Assembly: GCA_965222695.1 (NCBI GenBank)
Contig: OZ244967.1
Coordinates: 682,001-746,000, forward strand
Length of the DNA stretch: 64,000 nucleotides
Origin: UBA7957 sp965222695
GTDB taxonomy: Bacteria > Pseudomonadota > Gammaproteobacteria > Granulosicoccales > Granulosicoccaceae
Reading direction: 5' to 3'
The position numbers were made by a program, and so were the translations under genes. The notes below the pieces were generated by a model. The model searched no databases. It saw only the letters and a program-made list of their open reading frames with translations, and was not told the origin of the DNA. Below are positions 1 through 8,830 of this stretch, in pieces (the first letter of the stretch is position 1; each line of letters begins with the position of its first letter).

Positions 1-21
1 ACAACCTTGACATAGTGAGGG

Positions 22-561
22 TCATGCATTGCTTTCTATCCATCGTTCAATCGAGTACTTCGCATAGTCAGGCACCGAGTGTTTATTCTCATACCGGGAG
101 ACATATGATTCGGATATCCCAATCTCATTCCCCAATGCAGACTGGGTGAGTCCGAACGCACCCCGCAGGGATCGCAGGTATTCATTTGACCCGAATTCCG
201 GATGCTCCGTCCGCATGTGATTGAGCAGGTTCTGGAACGTGCGGTTACAGCATGGGTGTACCCCGTTTTTGACGCGATGCCGGATCTTTGAATAGGATTT
301 AGAGATTTCATCGCGCTACACTGTCAGCAATGCTGCCCGGCCGGATTCTGCCTCAAGCTGTCGCTGTTTGGCCGCCAATTGTTCCTTGAGTTTCTCTGCT
401 TCGGATTTTCCTGTGTAATATTGCGAGTGGCCGGCAGGGCAGTGGAATAGTTTATGGTCGTCGAGTCGCCGTCGCTTAAAATCACGCGTCATCGCGAACG
501 GCATACCGCAGTTACAGCACTCTACAGTCACGAACTCAATTCCGTCTACAAATTTACTCAT
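22..561 (-). pseudogene. Phage-type zinc-finger/XRE HTH protein interrupted by in-frame TAG
   Basis: Two open segments lie in the same frame and are separated only by a TAG at 316-318. The upstream part (81 codons, ATG at 561) has a CCNCGMPF ... HCPAGH pattern that looks like a zinc ribbon, then a basic/acidic helical stretch (KSEAEKLKEQLAAKQRQLEA). After the TAG the frame runs on through a zinc-finger-like stretch (HPCCNRTFQNLLNHMRTEH) into a helix-turn-helix of XRE type (LTQSALGNEIGISESYVSRYE) and stops at 22. No usable start precedes the finger, so the downstream part alone (from ATG 216) would lose it. Small phage proteins with the same order (N-terminal Cys pair, coiled coil, C-terminal CCNR-F-H-H finger) are known, and CAG to TAG would restore one 179-residue protein. 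Most likely a recently disabled regulator of the element; stop-codon readthrough is less likely. The two segments could also be expressed separately. Confidence 0.7.
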
Positions 562-567
562 GATGAT

Positions 568-990
568 TTACTCCGGTGAAATCGGTTTTTCCCGCTCTGC
601 ATCGGCGGCTTCATTTTTGATATGAGTGTATGGCTCGTTCATGTCTGGCATGGGATATTCCTCTTTGACTACGAAACACTCTTTGGCCCAGGACAGGCCC
701 TTGATCAGTAGGTCAGTAATGAAATAGACGTTTTTCTTCTTGTGAATAATCACTTCTTCGCCGCTGGAATCTTCAGTGCTGCCCGGTCTGACTATGGTTT
801 TTGCAGTGACAGCATTGATGCCATCGGCTTCTCGGATAATCAGCAGATCACCTTTCTTGATTTGTCCTGCGCGGATTACTTTCTCAAGCCTCATGAGCCA
901 ATCCGCCCAGCTTGTATTGTTTGGGGTACTATCGGGGTAAAACTTTCGTGTTCGAGCGGGGGGCGCGGGAACGCAGCAGCGTGAATCCAC
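568..990 (-). CDS. Hypothetical protein, probably phage/element encoded
   Basis: I do not recognise this protein. It sits 6 bp upstream of the broken zinc-finger gene in the same direction, so the two are likely co-transcribed. The frame can start at GTG 990 (140 aa); an ATG at 894 would give a 108-residue protein, and neither has a clear Shine-Dalgarno sequence. The core (residues about 33-120) mixes short beta-like strands with charged loops, including KKGDLLIIREADG and EEVIIHKKKNVYFI. There is no signal peptide or membrane segment. The N-terminal 15 residues (two Cys, Pro/Ala/Arg rich) are low complexity and may not be translated. The location between ssrA and a phage-type gene suggests accessory element cargo. 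Confidence 0.5.
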   Translation of the reverse strand: MDSRCCVPAPPARTRKFYPDSTPNNTSWADWLMRLEKVIRAGQIKKGDLLIIREADGINAVTAKTIVRPGSTEDSSGEEVIIHKKKNVYFITDLLIKGLSWAKECFVVKEEYPMPDMNEPYTHIKNEAADAEREKPISPE

Positions 991-1001
991 AATATATAGT
1001 C

Positions 1002-1032
1002 AAGTTATTGATTTGTAAGCACAAAATTGGTG
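1002..1032. repeat. Flank repeat next to the tRNA-Leu fragment
   Basis: AAGTTATTGAT (1002-1012) and AATTGGTG (1025-1032) recur in the same order and almost the same spacing at 1125-1135 and 1149-1156, directly beside the ssrA 3' end. In both places the block lies immediately 3' of a CCA end on the minus strand. This fits an element-derived attachment flank or integrase arm site. Confidence 0.45.
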
Positions 1033-1077
1033 CCGAGGAGAGGACTTGAACCTCTACGCACTATATCGAGATTTTGG
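1028..1077 (-). pseudogene. 3' fragment of a tRNA-Leu gene (attachment-site remnant)
   Basis: Read on the minus strand the segment ends in a perfect T-arm (AGAGG-TTCAAGT-CCTCT), an acceptor 3' strand CCTCGGC, discriminator A and CCA, as in tRNA-Leu genes whose acceptor is GCCGAGG. It can be followed upstream to an anticodon-loop-like AAAATCTCG, then identity is lost: no GCCGAGG 5' strand or D-arm follows. A truncation at the anticodon loop is what tyrosine recombinases leave when they use a tRNA 3' half as crossover site. It is not a functional tRNA. Confidence 0.65.
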
Positions 1078-1124
1078 GTATGTCAAAAACCTAAAATGTG
1101 CCAAAGGCATTTTCAACACATAAT

Positions 1125-1156
1125 AAGTTATTGATAAATAAAGAAATCAATTGGTG
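1125..1156. repeat. Flank repeat next to ssrA 3' end
   Basis: Second copy of the AAGTTATTGAT ... AATTGGTG block also found at 1002-1032. It abuts and slightly overlaps the ssrA CCA end at 1152-1154, marking the likely junction between chromosome (ssrA side) and element (left side). Confidence 0.45.
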
Positions 1157-1514
1157 GAGGCGGCGGGAATCGAACCCGCGTCCGCAAGCCCTCCGCCTTC
1201 GGCTCTACATGCTTATCCTGTCTATTGATTTAATCGACTGCTACCCGGCAGGCAGGGAAGGCAGCCGACGATCCCGGTTTTGGTTTAACGCTTCCACTCC
1301 GGGAGAGTTTCCACGCGATCTTGTGAGATATGACACCCGGAATCTGAACGCACAAGCACGGCTTCAGTCGGATGGCACCCTACTGGGTATTAAGCAGCGA
1401 GTGCGTAGTTGTCGTCGTTTGCAACTATAATTTGCAGAAGAGTTTAACGAGGTCATCTACATCCTCGGCATGCACCTCGGGTTTCGCTACCCACGTCGAA
1501 GCCAGGTCGCCCCC
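1152..1514 (-). ncRNA. ssrA: tmRNA (transfer-messenger RNA)
   Basis: The minus strand starts GGGGGCGACCTGGCTTCGAC and ends in a tRNA-Ala-like T-arm and acceptor (GGGTTCGATTCCCGCC ... CCACCA), the two halves of the tRNA-like domain of a one-piece tmRNA, 363 nt long. The tag frame at 1390-1422 reads ANDDNYALAA followed by TAA, preceded by the resume alanine codon region. The molecule rescues stalled ribosomes together with SmpB and marks the nascent chain for proteolysis. The encoded CCA sits at the 3' edge, where a mobile element appears to have integrated. A promoter is visible just upstream. Confidence 0.97.
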
Positions 1515-1527
1515 AAAGTAACTGTCT

Positions 1528-1555
1528 ATTATATCAAAACTGGGGACGATCCCAA
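1528..1555 (-). promoter_or_regulatory. ssrA promoter
   Basis: On the minus strand a perfect -10 TATAAT (1533-1528) lies 16 bp downstream of TTGGGA (1555-1550, 4 of 6 matches to -35). The -10 sits about 13 bp before the mature tmRNA 5' end, which leaves a short leader to be removed by RNase P. Confidence 0.6.
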
Positions 1556-1651
1556 GCGATTTCAAGCATGAGTGTTTTGAATTGGTTTGGCCGCCAGGAA
1601 TCCTTTATTATTGCCGATTTTGAAGCAGCCACCATTTCTTCGGGGACGTCC

Positions 1652-4600
1652 ATGCTTAGCTTGCCAGGCTCGGTCGCGCTTTCTGACTTTCGTATTCAAC
1701 GTATCACTTCCGCCTTACAGAAGCAGCTGTCGACGCTTAAAGGGATTCAAAGCCGTTTTCTGCATTTTGTTCATACCGATTCTGAATTGAGTCCCGATCA
1801 TCTCGACAGGCTCAACGTGCTTTTGGATTATGGGCCTGTTCCCATCGTCGACAAAAGCGATCAGCAATTGATTGTGATTCCGCGGTTTGGGACTATTTCT
1901 CCCTGGTCTTCCAAAGCCAGCGATATTTTGCATAACTGCGGTTTGCCGGAGGTTGATCGGGTCGAGCGTGGTGTTCAGTATTTTATCAATGTGTCCAAAC
2001 CGCTGACGCTGGAGGAACTCGGGACTCTCGCCGATGCTTTGCACGACCGCATGACGGAGACGGTGATTTACACGGCCAGGGAGGCCAGCGGATTGTTCGA
2101 GCATACGCCTCCGGCTTCCCTGCAGAGTGTGCCGCTATTAGAGCAGGGTCGGGGCGCTTTGCTGCAGGCCAATTCGGATCTGGGTCTGGCTTTGTCCGAG
2201 GATGAAATCGATTATCTGCTGGAGAATTTCACTCAACTCGGGCGTGATCCCAGCGACGTTGAGTTGATGATGTTCGCACAGGCGAATTCCGAGCACTGCC
2301 GGCACAAGATCTTTAATGCGGACTGGATCATCGATGGTGAGAAGCGGGACACTTCTTTGTTCCGGATGATTAAAAATACCCATCAGGTGTCACCGGGCGG
2401 TGTGTTATCAGCCTATCACGATAATGCCGCAGTCATACGCGGTAACCGGGGTAAACGCTTTTTCCCCGATGCGGAGACCGGTGCGTACTGCGCTCAGGAT
2501 GAAGACATACACATTCAGATCAAAGTGGAAACCCATAATCATCCGACGGCTATCTCGCCCTTTCCCGGTGCAGCAACCGGATCGGGCGGAGAAATTCGTG
2601 ATGAAGGGGCTACCGGTAACGGGGCCAAACCCAAAGCTGGTTTATGTGGTTTCAGTGTATCGAACTTGAATATTCCCGGCTATCCCCAGCCATGGGAAGA
2701 GGAATATGGCAAACCCGACAGAATCGTCTCCGCGTGCGATATTATGCTGGAGGGGCCGATTGGTGCCGCGGCGTTTAATAATGAATTCGGTCGTCCCAAC
2801 CTGAGCGGCTATTTTCGTACCTATGAGCAAGCGGTTCAATTGGCAGATCGGCAGGAAGTACGTGGTTATCATAAACCGATCATGATTGCCGGTGGTTTGG
2901 GTAATATTCGACCGCGGAATATTCAGAAAAAACCCATGCCCGAAGGTACAGCGATCGTCATTCTCGGCGGGCCAGCCATGCTGATCGGGCTCGGTGGCGG
3001 GGCTGCATCATCCATGTCGAGCGGACAAAGCAGTGAAAACCTCGATTATGCATCGGTGCAGAGGGGGAATCCGGAAATGCAACGGCGCTGCCAGGAAGTG
3101 ATCGATTGTTGTGTGGCCTTGGGCGAGGCTAATCCGATTTTATCAATTCACGATGTCGGCGCGGGCGGTATTTCCAATGCCTTGCCGGAGCTGGTCAATG
3201 ACGGCGGGAAAGGCGGTGAATTTGAACTGCGCGAGGTTTTGAACGACGAGCCCGGCATGTCGCCAATGGAAATCTGGAGTAATGAGGCACAGGAACGCTA
3301 CGTGATTGCCGTGGATGCGGAGCGGCTGGATATCTTCGAATCGATCTGCCGCCGGGAGCGTTGCCTCTATGCACTGGTCGGCAAAGCTACGGATGAGCAA
3401 CAGCTCAGAGTCAGTGACTCGCATTTTAGCAATTTTCCGGTAGATATGCCCGTGAATATACTGCTCGGCAAACCGCCCAAAATGCTGCGTGAAGTCGAGC
3501 ATGGACATTATTCCAGGGTTGCATTGGAAACCAACGACATAAAACTGACCGAAGCTGTTCAGCGTGTGTTGCAATTGCCAAGCGTGGCGAGCAAGCAGTT
3601 TCTGATTACCATTGGCGACAGATCGATTACCGGAATGGTCGCCCGAGATCAGCTGGTCGGGCCGTGGCAAATGCCGGTAGCGGATGTGGCGGTCACGGTT
3701 TCCGATTACACAGGCTATTCCGGCGAGGCCATGTGTATGGGTGAACGCACGCCGCTGGCCTTGATCGAACCTGTGGCATCGGGCCGGATGGCGGTCGCGG
3801 AAGCTATTACCAATATGGCTGCTGCCTATGTCGGTCAGTTAAGCCAGCTTAGCCTGTCGGCCAATTGGATGGCTGCGGCCGACCATGAAGGAGAAGATGC
3901 GGCCTTGTTCGATACGGTTGAAGCGGTGGGTCTGGATCTGGCTCCGGCCTTGGGTATAGCCATACCGGTCGGTAAAGACAGTCTTTCGATGAAAACGGTT
4001 TGGCAGCAAAACGGCGAAAAGAAAGCGGTTACCGCGCCGCTTTCCCTGCTGGTTTCGGCATTCGCGCCGGTCGAGGATGTCCGTAAGACACTGACGCCTC
4101 AGTTGCGCACCGACCGGGGTGACACGGAACTGCTTTTGATCGATCTGGGCGGCGGTTGCAATCGGCTGGGCGGATCGGCACTCGCGCAAGTGTATAAACA
4201 GCTGGGCGATAAGGCCCCGGATGTTGACGATCCTCAGCGCTTAGAAGCCTTTTTCAACAGTATTCAATCGCTCAACAGGGACGGTTGCCTGTTGGCTTAT
4301 CACGATCGTTCCGACGGTGGTCTGTTGACGACGCTGGCTGAAATGGCTTTTGCCGGAAACACAGGCCTGGATATATGTTTGCAATCCGACCGACAGATAC
4401 TGGAAGAACTTTTTTCAGAAGAGCTGGGAGCTGTCATTCAGATTAAAGCCGATCAGAAAGCATTCGTGGAAAAGTTTTTTTCCGAAGCCGGACTGAATCA
4501 ATATGTTTATCCGATAGGTCGTTTAAACTTGGAAAAAAAGCTGCGTATTTTCGCTGGAAACAAGGAAATTTACAGTTCGGAGCTGGTTGATCTGAAATCC

Positions 4601-5527
4601 GCCTGGTGGGAGACCAGCTACCGGATGCAAAAACTGCGGGATAATCCGTCCTGTGCGGATCAGGAGTTTGATCTGATCGAGGACTTAAGCGATCCGGGTA
4701 TTAACCCTGTGATCCGCTTTGACCACAACGAGGATATCAGCGCACCCTATATTCATTCGGGTGCCAGGCCTGAAGTAGCGATATTACGGGAGCAGGGTGT
4801 CAATGGCCAGATCGAGATGGCGGCCGCGTTCGACCGGGCCGGTTTCAGTGCCGTCGATGTTCATATGAGCGATATTATTGAAAGCCGGATTCAGCTGGAT
4901 CGATTCAGGGGTTTGGTGGCCTGCGGTGGTTTTTCTTACGGAGATGTACTGAGTGCCGGGGGAGGCTGGGCCAACAGCATTTTATACAATACCGTCGCAA
5001 GAGATGCATTCAGCGATTTCTTTCAGCGCAAGGATGTATTCGGGCTGGGCGTGTGTAACGGTTGCCAGATGTTTTCGAGAATAAAGTCCATGATTCCCGG
5101 CGCGGATCACTGGCCTAAATTTTTGCGCAACTCCTCGGAGCAGTTTGAAGGGCGGGTTGCGACAGTGCTGATTACCGATACACCTTCGGTATTGTTGTCG
5201 GATATGCAAGGCTCGCGTCTACCCGTTGCTGTAGCGCATGGCGAGGGCAGAGCGGTATTCAGTGACAAAGAGTCCGGCGAGCTCTCTGAAAAATGCCTGC
5301 GGTATGTCGATAACCACGGTGATTTCACTCAACACTATCCTTCGAATCCGAACGGCTCAGAACTGGCGGTCGCGGGGCTTTGCAATGATGACGGGCGGTT
5401 TACGATTATGATGCCGCATCCGGAGCGGGTGTTCCGCTCGGTGTGCAATTCCTGGTGCCCGGACAATTGGGGAGAAGACGGGCCATGGCTGCGGATGTTT
5501 CGGAATGCGCGGGTTTGGGTGGATTAG
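1652..5527 (+). CDS. purL: Phosphoribosylformylglycinamidine synthase
   Basis: Fourth step of de novo purine synthesis: FGAR + glutamine + ATP to FGAM, in the cytoplasm. This is the large single-chain form. ATG 1652 (MLSLPGSVALSDFRI) matches the usual PurL N-terminus, has GGGGA just upstream and gives 1291 aa, close to the E. coli protein; the frame is open from 1568 but the extra 28 residues look untranslated. Visible landmarks are GTISPWSSKATDI-like GTISPWSSKASDI, the ERGVQYFI segment, the EVKTHNHPTAISPFPGA-type ATP/FGAR site (VETHNHPTAISPFPGAATG), and a C-terminal class I glutaminase domain with nucleophile region GVCNGCQMF and HPERVF. It stands alone, divergent from ssrA and convergent with the CPXCG gene 12 bp downstream. 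Confidence 0.97.
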   Translation: MLSLPGSVALSDFRIQRITSALQKQLSTLKGIQSRFLHFVHTDSELSPDHLDRLNVLLDYGPVPIVDKSDQQLIVIPRFGTISPWSSKASDILHNCGLPEVDRVERGVQYFINVSKPLTLEELGTLADALHDRMTETVIYTAREASGLFEHTPPASLQSVPLLEQGRGALLQANSDLGLALSEDEIDYLLENFTQLGRDPSDVELMMFAQANSEHCRHKIFNADWIIDGEKRDTSLFRMIKNTHQVSPGGVLSAYHDNAAVIRGNRGKRFFPDAETGAYCAQDEDIHIQIKVETHNHPTAISPFPGAATGSGGEIRDEGATGNGAKPKAGLCGFSVSNLNIPGYPQPWEEEYGKPDRIVSACDIMLEGPIGAAAFNNEFGRPNLSGYFRTYEQAVQLADRQEVRGYHKPIMIAGGLGNIRPRNIQKKPMPEGTAIVILGGPAMLIGLGGGAASSMSSGQSSENLDYASVQRGNPEMQRRCQEVIDCCVALGEANPILSIHDVGAGGISNALPELVNDGGKGGEFELREVLNDEPGMSPMEIWSNEAQERYVIAVDAERLDIFESICRRERCLYALVGKATDEQQLRVSDSHFSNFPVDMPVNILLGKPPKMLREVEHGHYSRVALETNDIKLTEAVQRVLQLPSVASKQFLITIGDRSITGMVARDQLVGPWQMPVADVAVTVSDYTGYSGEAMCMGERTPLALIEPVASGRMAVAEAITNMAAAYVGQLSQLSLSANWMAAADHEGEDAALFDTVEAVGLDLAPALGIAIPVGKDSLSMKTVWQQNGEKKAVTAPLSLLVSAFAPVEDVRKTLTPQLRTDRGDTELLLIDLGGGCNRLGGSALAQVYKQLGDKAPDVDDPQRLEAFFNSIQSLNRDGCLLAYHDRSDGGLLTTLAEMAFAGNTGLDICLQSDRQILEELFSEELGAVIQIKADQKAFVEKFFSEAGLNQYVYPIGRLNLEKKLRIFAGNKEIYSSELVDLKSAWWETSYRMQKLRDNPSCADQEFDLIEDLSDPGINPVIRFDHNEDISAPYIHSGARPEVAILREQGVNGQIEMAAAFDRAGFSAVDVHMSDIIESRIQLDRFRGLVACGGFSYGDVLSAGGGWANSILYNTVARDAFSDFFQRKDVFGLGVCNGCQMFSRIKSMIPGADHWPKFLRNSSEQFEGRVATVLITDTPSVLLSDMQGSRLPVAVAHGEGRAVFSDKESGELSEKCLRYVDNHGDFTQHYPSNPNGSELAVAGLCNDDGRFTIMMPHPERVFRSVCNSWCPDNWGEDGPWLRMFRNARVWVD

Positions 5528-5539
5528 AGTTGGAGTCCT

Positions 5540-5731
5540 TTATTCACTCTCATGATGTGCGACGACACGAGGCTGATTGCCGCCATCCAGTGTGACCGTC
5601 AAGTCGATCGGTTTACAACAGACCTGGCAGTCCTCAATATAGGCTTGGTCTTCCACAGAGCAATCGACCACAACGTCAAAGGTTTCCCAGCAATACGGGC
5701 ATTGTACAGTGACGGCTTCTACTTCATTCAT
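5540..5731 (-). CDS. CPXCG-type cysteine-rich small protein
   Basis: A 63-residue protein with two cysteine pairs, CPYC near the N-terminus and CQVCC in the middle, the pattern of the CPXCG cysteine-rich family (a likely single zinc knuckle). ATG 5731 is preferred because GAAGGG lies upstream; an in-frame GTG nine bases earlier is possible. The acidic middle (CSVEDQAYIEDC) is typical of the family. The function is unknown. The gene is convergent with purL. Confidence 0.8.
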   Translation of the reverse strand: MNEVEAVTVQCPYCWETFDVVVDCSVEDQAYIEDCQVCCKPIDLTVTLDGGNQPRVVAHHESE

Positions 5732-5854
5732 ATCCTTCACCCTTCAGGTTAGATGGCACCCGGCTTGTGAACTATCCGGTATGATGTAAACAGGGTTTAC
5801 CCACTGCGATGTTGCCGGGCAGCAGGGATGAAATCCGCAATTCTCTGTCCGCAA

Positions 5855-7921
5855 TTATGCACTCAATGTTGCCGTTAAATCCAGTTCCATCAGATCAGCG
5901 GATTGATCGGCCAGGCTTGAACTGACAATCAGGTCTACACCCAGCTTCCACAGTTCGGAGAGTACGTCAGAGTCGACAACGTCCGGCACTATGGTCAGCG
6001 TGCTTTCACGATGACACTGGTCGACAAGAATTTCAATCGCCTCAAGCTTTGCCGGATCATCGTGTAAACCGTTTAGCAGGTTACTGCTGATAGCGAGATA
6101 TTTTATCCGGTTTTTTGAGTTATTGTATAATGCGTGGGTAATGGTCGGATCATCCAGTCCGGTTAGATAGACACCGCAATTTATTTTGGTCATTTGCTTG
6201 CAAAATTGCGAGAATGCATCCGGAAATTCAAGCGCGGATGCAACGGTGGCTTGCAGCATAATACTGTTTGTCGGCAATTTGAATTGTTCAATGACTTTTT
6301 CAATCCAGGGATACAAATCTTCTTCCAGCGTGACATTGCCGATCAGCGGTACAAAAAACTGTATTGTCGGGTTGTCTCGCAGTTTCTCGACCAGTTGGCG
6401 TGCGGCATTGAAGATAATCCACCGGTCGACATTGCTGGCAAGGCCCGAGTGTATCACCGTATCGCGGAATTGTGTTAAGGGCAGAGATTTACCGTTCTCA
6501 TCGCTAAGCTGAAGTTGCAGGCTGTAGCGTTCCCAGACGTCGTGCCTCAGACTGATGATCGGGATGCTCGTCAGCGTAAGCCGGTTATTCTTGAGAATGG
6601 TGCTCACTCTTCTGGCCCAGACCTGATTCATGATTTGATTCGCGGACATATGGATGAATTGTGCCACATCGATTTTGACCGCATCATTGGATTCCTGTGC
6701 CTGGATAAAATTGTCCTTGAGCCTGGCGATGGCCTGCTCCCCGTCCTTGCAATACTTATCGATAATGACACCGGTAACCCGGCTTCGGGTAATGCCGGGC
6801 AGCAGGCCATCCAGGTCTCCAATCGCTCTGCGCAGTTTTTCCGCGTAAGCCTCGGGTTGTTTGTTTTTGTGGAACAGACTGATCAGGAAAAAAGTATTGC
6901 CGCCATAGCGGCCGAGTACATCGTTTTCGTCGATAATATCCAACAATCGTTCCGCCGCCGCTTGCATGCATCGGTTTGCATAGTCGGTGTCATCCGGCCC
7001 TGTTTCCAGATGTACAAAGTACAGCATGTATTCAGTAGAAAATTCCCTTGCATGCGCCACGGTATCTTCAAGCAAGGTCAGCATATGCTGACGATTGTAC
7101 AACTGCGTGACCGGGTCACTGATTTGCAGACCGGGCGGTTTCGGCTGCGGAAGAATCTGTTCGGCGCCGTCGTAATCGGAAGGAGTCAGAATAAGCTGCA
7201 CGGCATTTTCGCCGTCGAAGCGATTGGCCGTCAACTGAACCAGGGTTCGCAGTTGTGTTTCATCGCGATTGACAAAGGTGATTTCGAGTACGTCGTTGAC
7301 AGAACGATTGGATTCTATGTCACGGACAGATTCTGCGAGCCTGGTTCTCTCGTCCGCCTCGGCGATTAAATCCATCAACGGTGTGGCTTGAAGATCTTCC
7401 AGTGAGCGGTATTCAAACATCTGCAAATAGGCAGGATTGGCATAGACATGCATGCCGTCGTGAACAAAGGCGATGGCCTGATTCGTACTCTGCAGCAATA
7501 CCGTTAGTTGATGTTGTGATTCTTCCAAGCGATCGTTGGCGTGTTTAAGCTGGCTCTCCAATTGCTGAACTTTCAATGCTTTGCGGACGCAGTGCCTGAT
7601 ATGCCCCGGATCATCCAGAAAAGCGATATCGCTGGCGCCGTTTTCAAGCAATTCCCCGGCCTCGCTGAATTGATAGTTCTCGATCAATGCGATGATGGGC
7701 GTATCGTGATCATATGCGTCCGCCGTGGGGATCTCCGAACGCTCATGGTTTATAGTGATCAATGCCAGCTGATACCTGCCGGATCCCAGCTCATCGGTAA
7801 ATCCACTGCTGTTGTCGACAAAACACTGGTCTATGGCATAGCCGAGCGTGCGCACGAGGCTGGTGAATTCTTCCGCCTGGTTTGGCGAGTCACAAAATAT
7901 CAGCAGACCAAGTTTTCGCAT
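5855..7921 (-). CDS. FimX-like degenerate GGDEF/EAL signalling protein
   Basis: A 688-residue multidomain protein. Order: receiver-like domain (about 1-125, without an obvious phospho-acceptor pocket), a helical linker, PAS domain (about 135-245), GGDEF domain (about 265-420, starts DPVTQLYNRQHML) and EAL-fold domain (about 435-688). The GGDEF signature is replaced by YGGNTF, and the EAL signature is absent (PIISLRHD at the equivalent place), so neither cyclase nor phosphodiesterase activity is expected. P. aeruginosa FimX has the same architecture and length, binds c-di-GMP through its dead EAL domain and steers type IV pili. The start at ATG 7921 is supported by GGAAG nine bases upstream; an upstream TTG at 7972 has no such support. 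No pilus genes are in the window, so the role is inferred from architecture only. Confidence 0.75.
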   Translation of the reverse strand: MRKLGLLIFCDSPNQAEEFTSLVRTLGYAIDQCFVDNSSGFTDELGSGRYQLALITINHERSEIPTADAYDHDTPIIALIENYQFSEAGELLENGASDIAFLDDPGHIRHCVRKALKVQQLESQLKHANDRLEESQHQLTVLLQSTNQAIAFVHDGMHVYANPAYLQMFEYRSLEDLQATPLMDLIAEADERTRLAESVRDIESNRSVNDVLEITFVNRDETQLRTLVQLTANRFDGENAVQLILTPSDYDGAEQILPQPKPPGLQISDPVTQLYNRQHMLTLLEDTVAHAREFSTEYMLYFVHLETGPDDTDYANRCMQAAAERLLDIIDENDVLGRYGGNTFFLISLFHKNKQPEAYAEKLRRAIGDLDGLLPGITRSRVTGVIIDKYCKDGEQAIARLKDNFIQAQESNDAVKIDVAQFIHMSANQIMNQVWARRVSTILKNNRLTLTSIPIISLRHDVWERYSLQLQLSDENGKSLPLTQFRDTVIHSGLASNVDRWIIFNAARQLVEKLRDNPTIQFFVPLIGNVTLEEDLYPWIEKVIEQFKLPTNSIMLQATVASALEFPDAFSQFCKQMTKINCGVYLTGLDDPTITHALYNNSKNRIKYLAISSNLLNGLHDDPAKLEAIEILVDQCHRESTLTIVPDVVDSDVLSELWKLGVDLIVSSSLADQSADLMELDLTATLSA

Positions 7922-8167
7922 AAGATTAGATTCACTTCCGGGGGAAGACTTGTAATGACTACCCTGTTCCAAACATCAGCGCGCATCAAGGTTTGTCGGT
8001 TGCCATGGAACGCGATTTCTACAATTTTACACCAGCATCACCGAGATTGCAGAATTCGGCTGCGCTATGGCGTCCCGGCCAACTGCTGCGGCGACGAATC
8101 ATGGGTACGGGGTTTTGGTGTCCCGAGCATAAGGCACAGTATGCCGTGAGTTTCTTCGAATTGCAGG

Positions 8168-8173
8168 TATAAT
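8168..8173 (+). promoter_or_regulatory. Candidate -10 element of efp operon
   Basis: A perfect TATAAT lies 77 bp upstream of the efp start. I see no good -35 at 16-18 bp, so the call is tentative. Confidence 0.35.
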
Positions 8174-8249
8174 AACCGGGCTATAACCCGCTCAGTACAG
8201 CAGCGGAGCACGCGCGATTTTATCTGGCTCCAATGGGACATTTTTATTT

Positions 8250-8822
8250 ATGGCTAATTACAGTACCAATGAATTCAAAGGCGGATTGAAGATTATGCTG
8301 GATGGAGATCCATATAGCATAGTAGAGAACGAGTTCGTCAAACCCGGAAAAGGTCAGGCATTTAATCGTGTAAAGGTGCGCAATCTGAAAACGGGCAGGG
8401 TGGTCGAAAAAACCTTTAAGTCAGGCGATACGGTGGAAGCGGCCGATGTCCTGGATACGGAACTTCAGTACCTGTATAACGACGGTGAGTTCTGGCATTT
8501 TATGGATCCGCAGACCTTTGAACAGATTGCCGCGGACAAAACCGCCGTCGGTGACCAGGCGGTATGGCTTAAGGAGCAGGATGTCTGTGTGCTGACCCTG
8601 TGGAACGGCGTGCCACTGAGCGTTACACCACCGAATTTTGTGGAACTGAGCATTACCGAAACCGATCCGGGTGTTCGAGGAGACACGGCGACCGGAGGCA
8701 CCAAACCGGCTTATATGGAGACCGGCGCGGTGGTTAAGGTGCCTTTGTTTATCGAACAGGGAGAATTGATCAGGGTGGATACACGCTCCGGTGAATACGT
8801 TTCCCGGGTGAAAGGCGACTGA
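8250..8822 (+). CDS. efp: Elongation factor P
   Basis: EF-P binds the ribosome between P and E sites and relieves stalling at polyproline stretches. The 190-residue length and three-beta-barrel layout are standard. The modified loop reads FVKPGKGQAF, placing the acceptor lysine at residue 34, so this is the beta-lysylated type and not the arginine (rhamnosylated) type. That agrees with epmA starting 8 bp downstream. The second modification gene, epmB, is often near but is not in this window. ATG 8250 has the expected N-terminus (STNEFKGGLKIMLDG). Confidence 0.97.
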   Translation: MANYSTNEFKGGLKIMLDGDPYSIVENEFVKPGKGQAFNRVKVRNLKTGRVVEKTFKSGDTVEAADVLDTELQYLYNDGEFWHFMDPQTFEQIAADKTAVGDQAVWLKEQDVCVLTLWNGVPLSVTPPNFVELSITETDPGVRGDTATGGTKPAYMETGAVVKVPLFIEQGELIRVDTRSGEYVSRVKGD

Positions 8823-8830
8823 CCGTCTCC

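Noticed and set aside
36..311. 91-codon minus-strand frame with several cysteines
   Set aside because: It is the other reading frame across the HTH gene; the HTH frame has the family signal.
1098..1430. 110-codon plus-strand frame
   Set aside because: It lies on the opposite strand of ssrA.
6515..7369. 284-codon plus-strand frame
   Set aside because: It is antisense to the FimX-like gene, with no motif of its own.
7541..8149. 202-codon plus-strand frame, considered as a remnant of epmB upstream of efp
   Set aside because: Mostly antisense to the FimX-like gene, and no radical-SAM cysteine motif is present.
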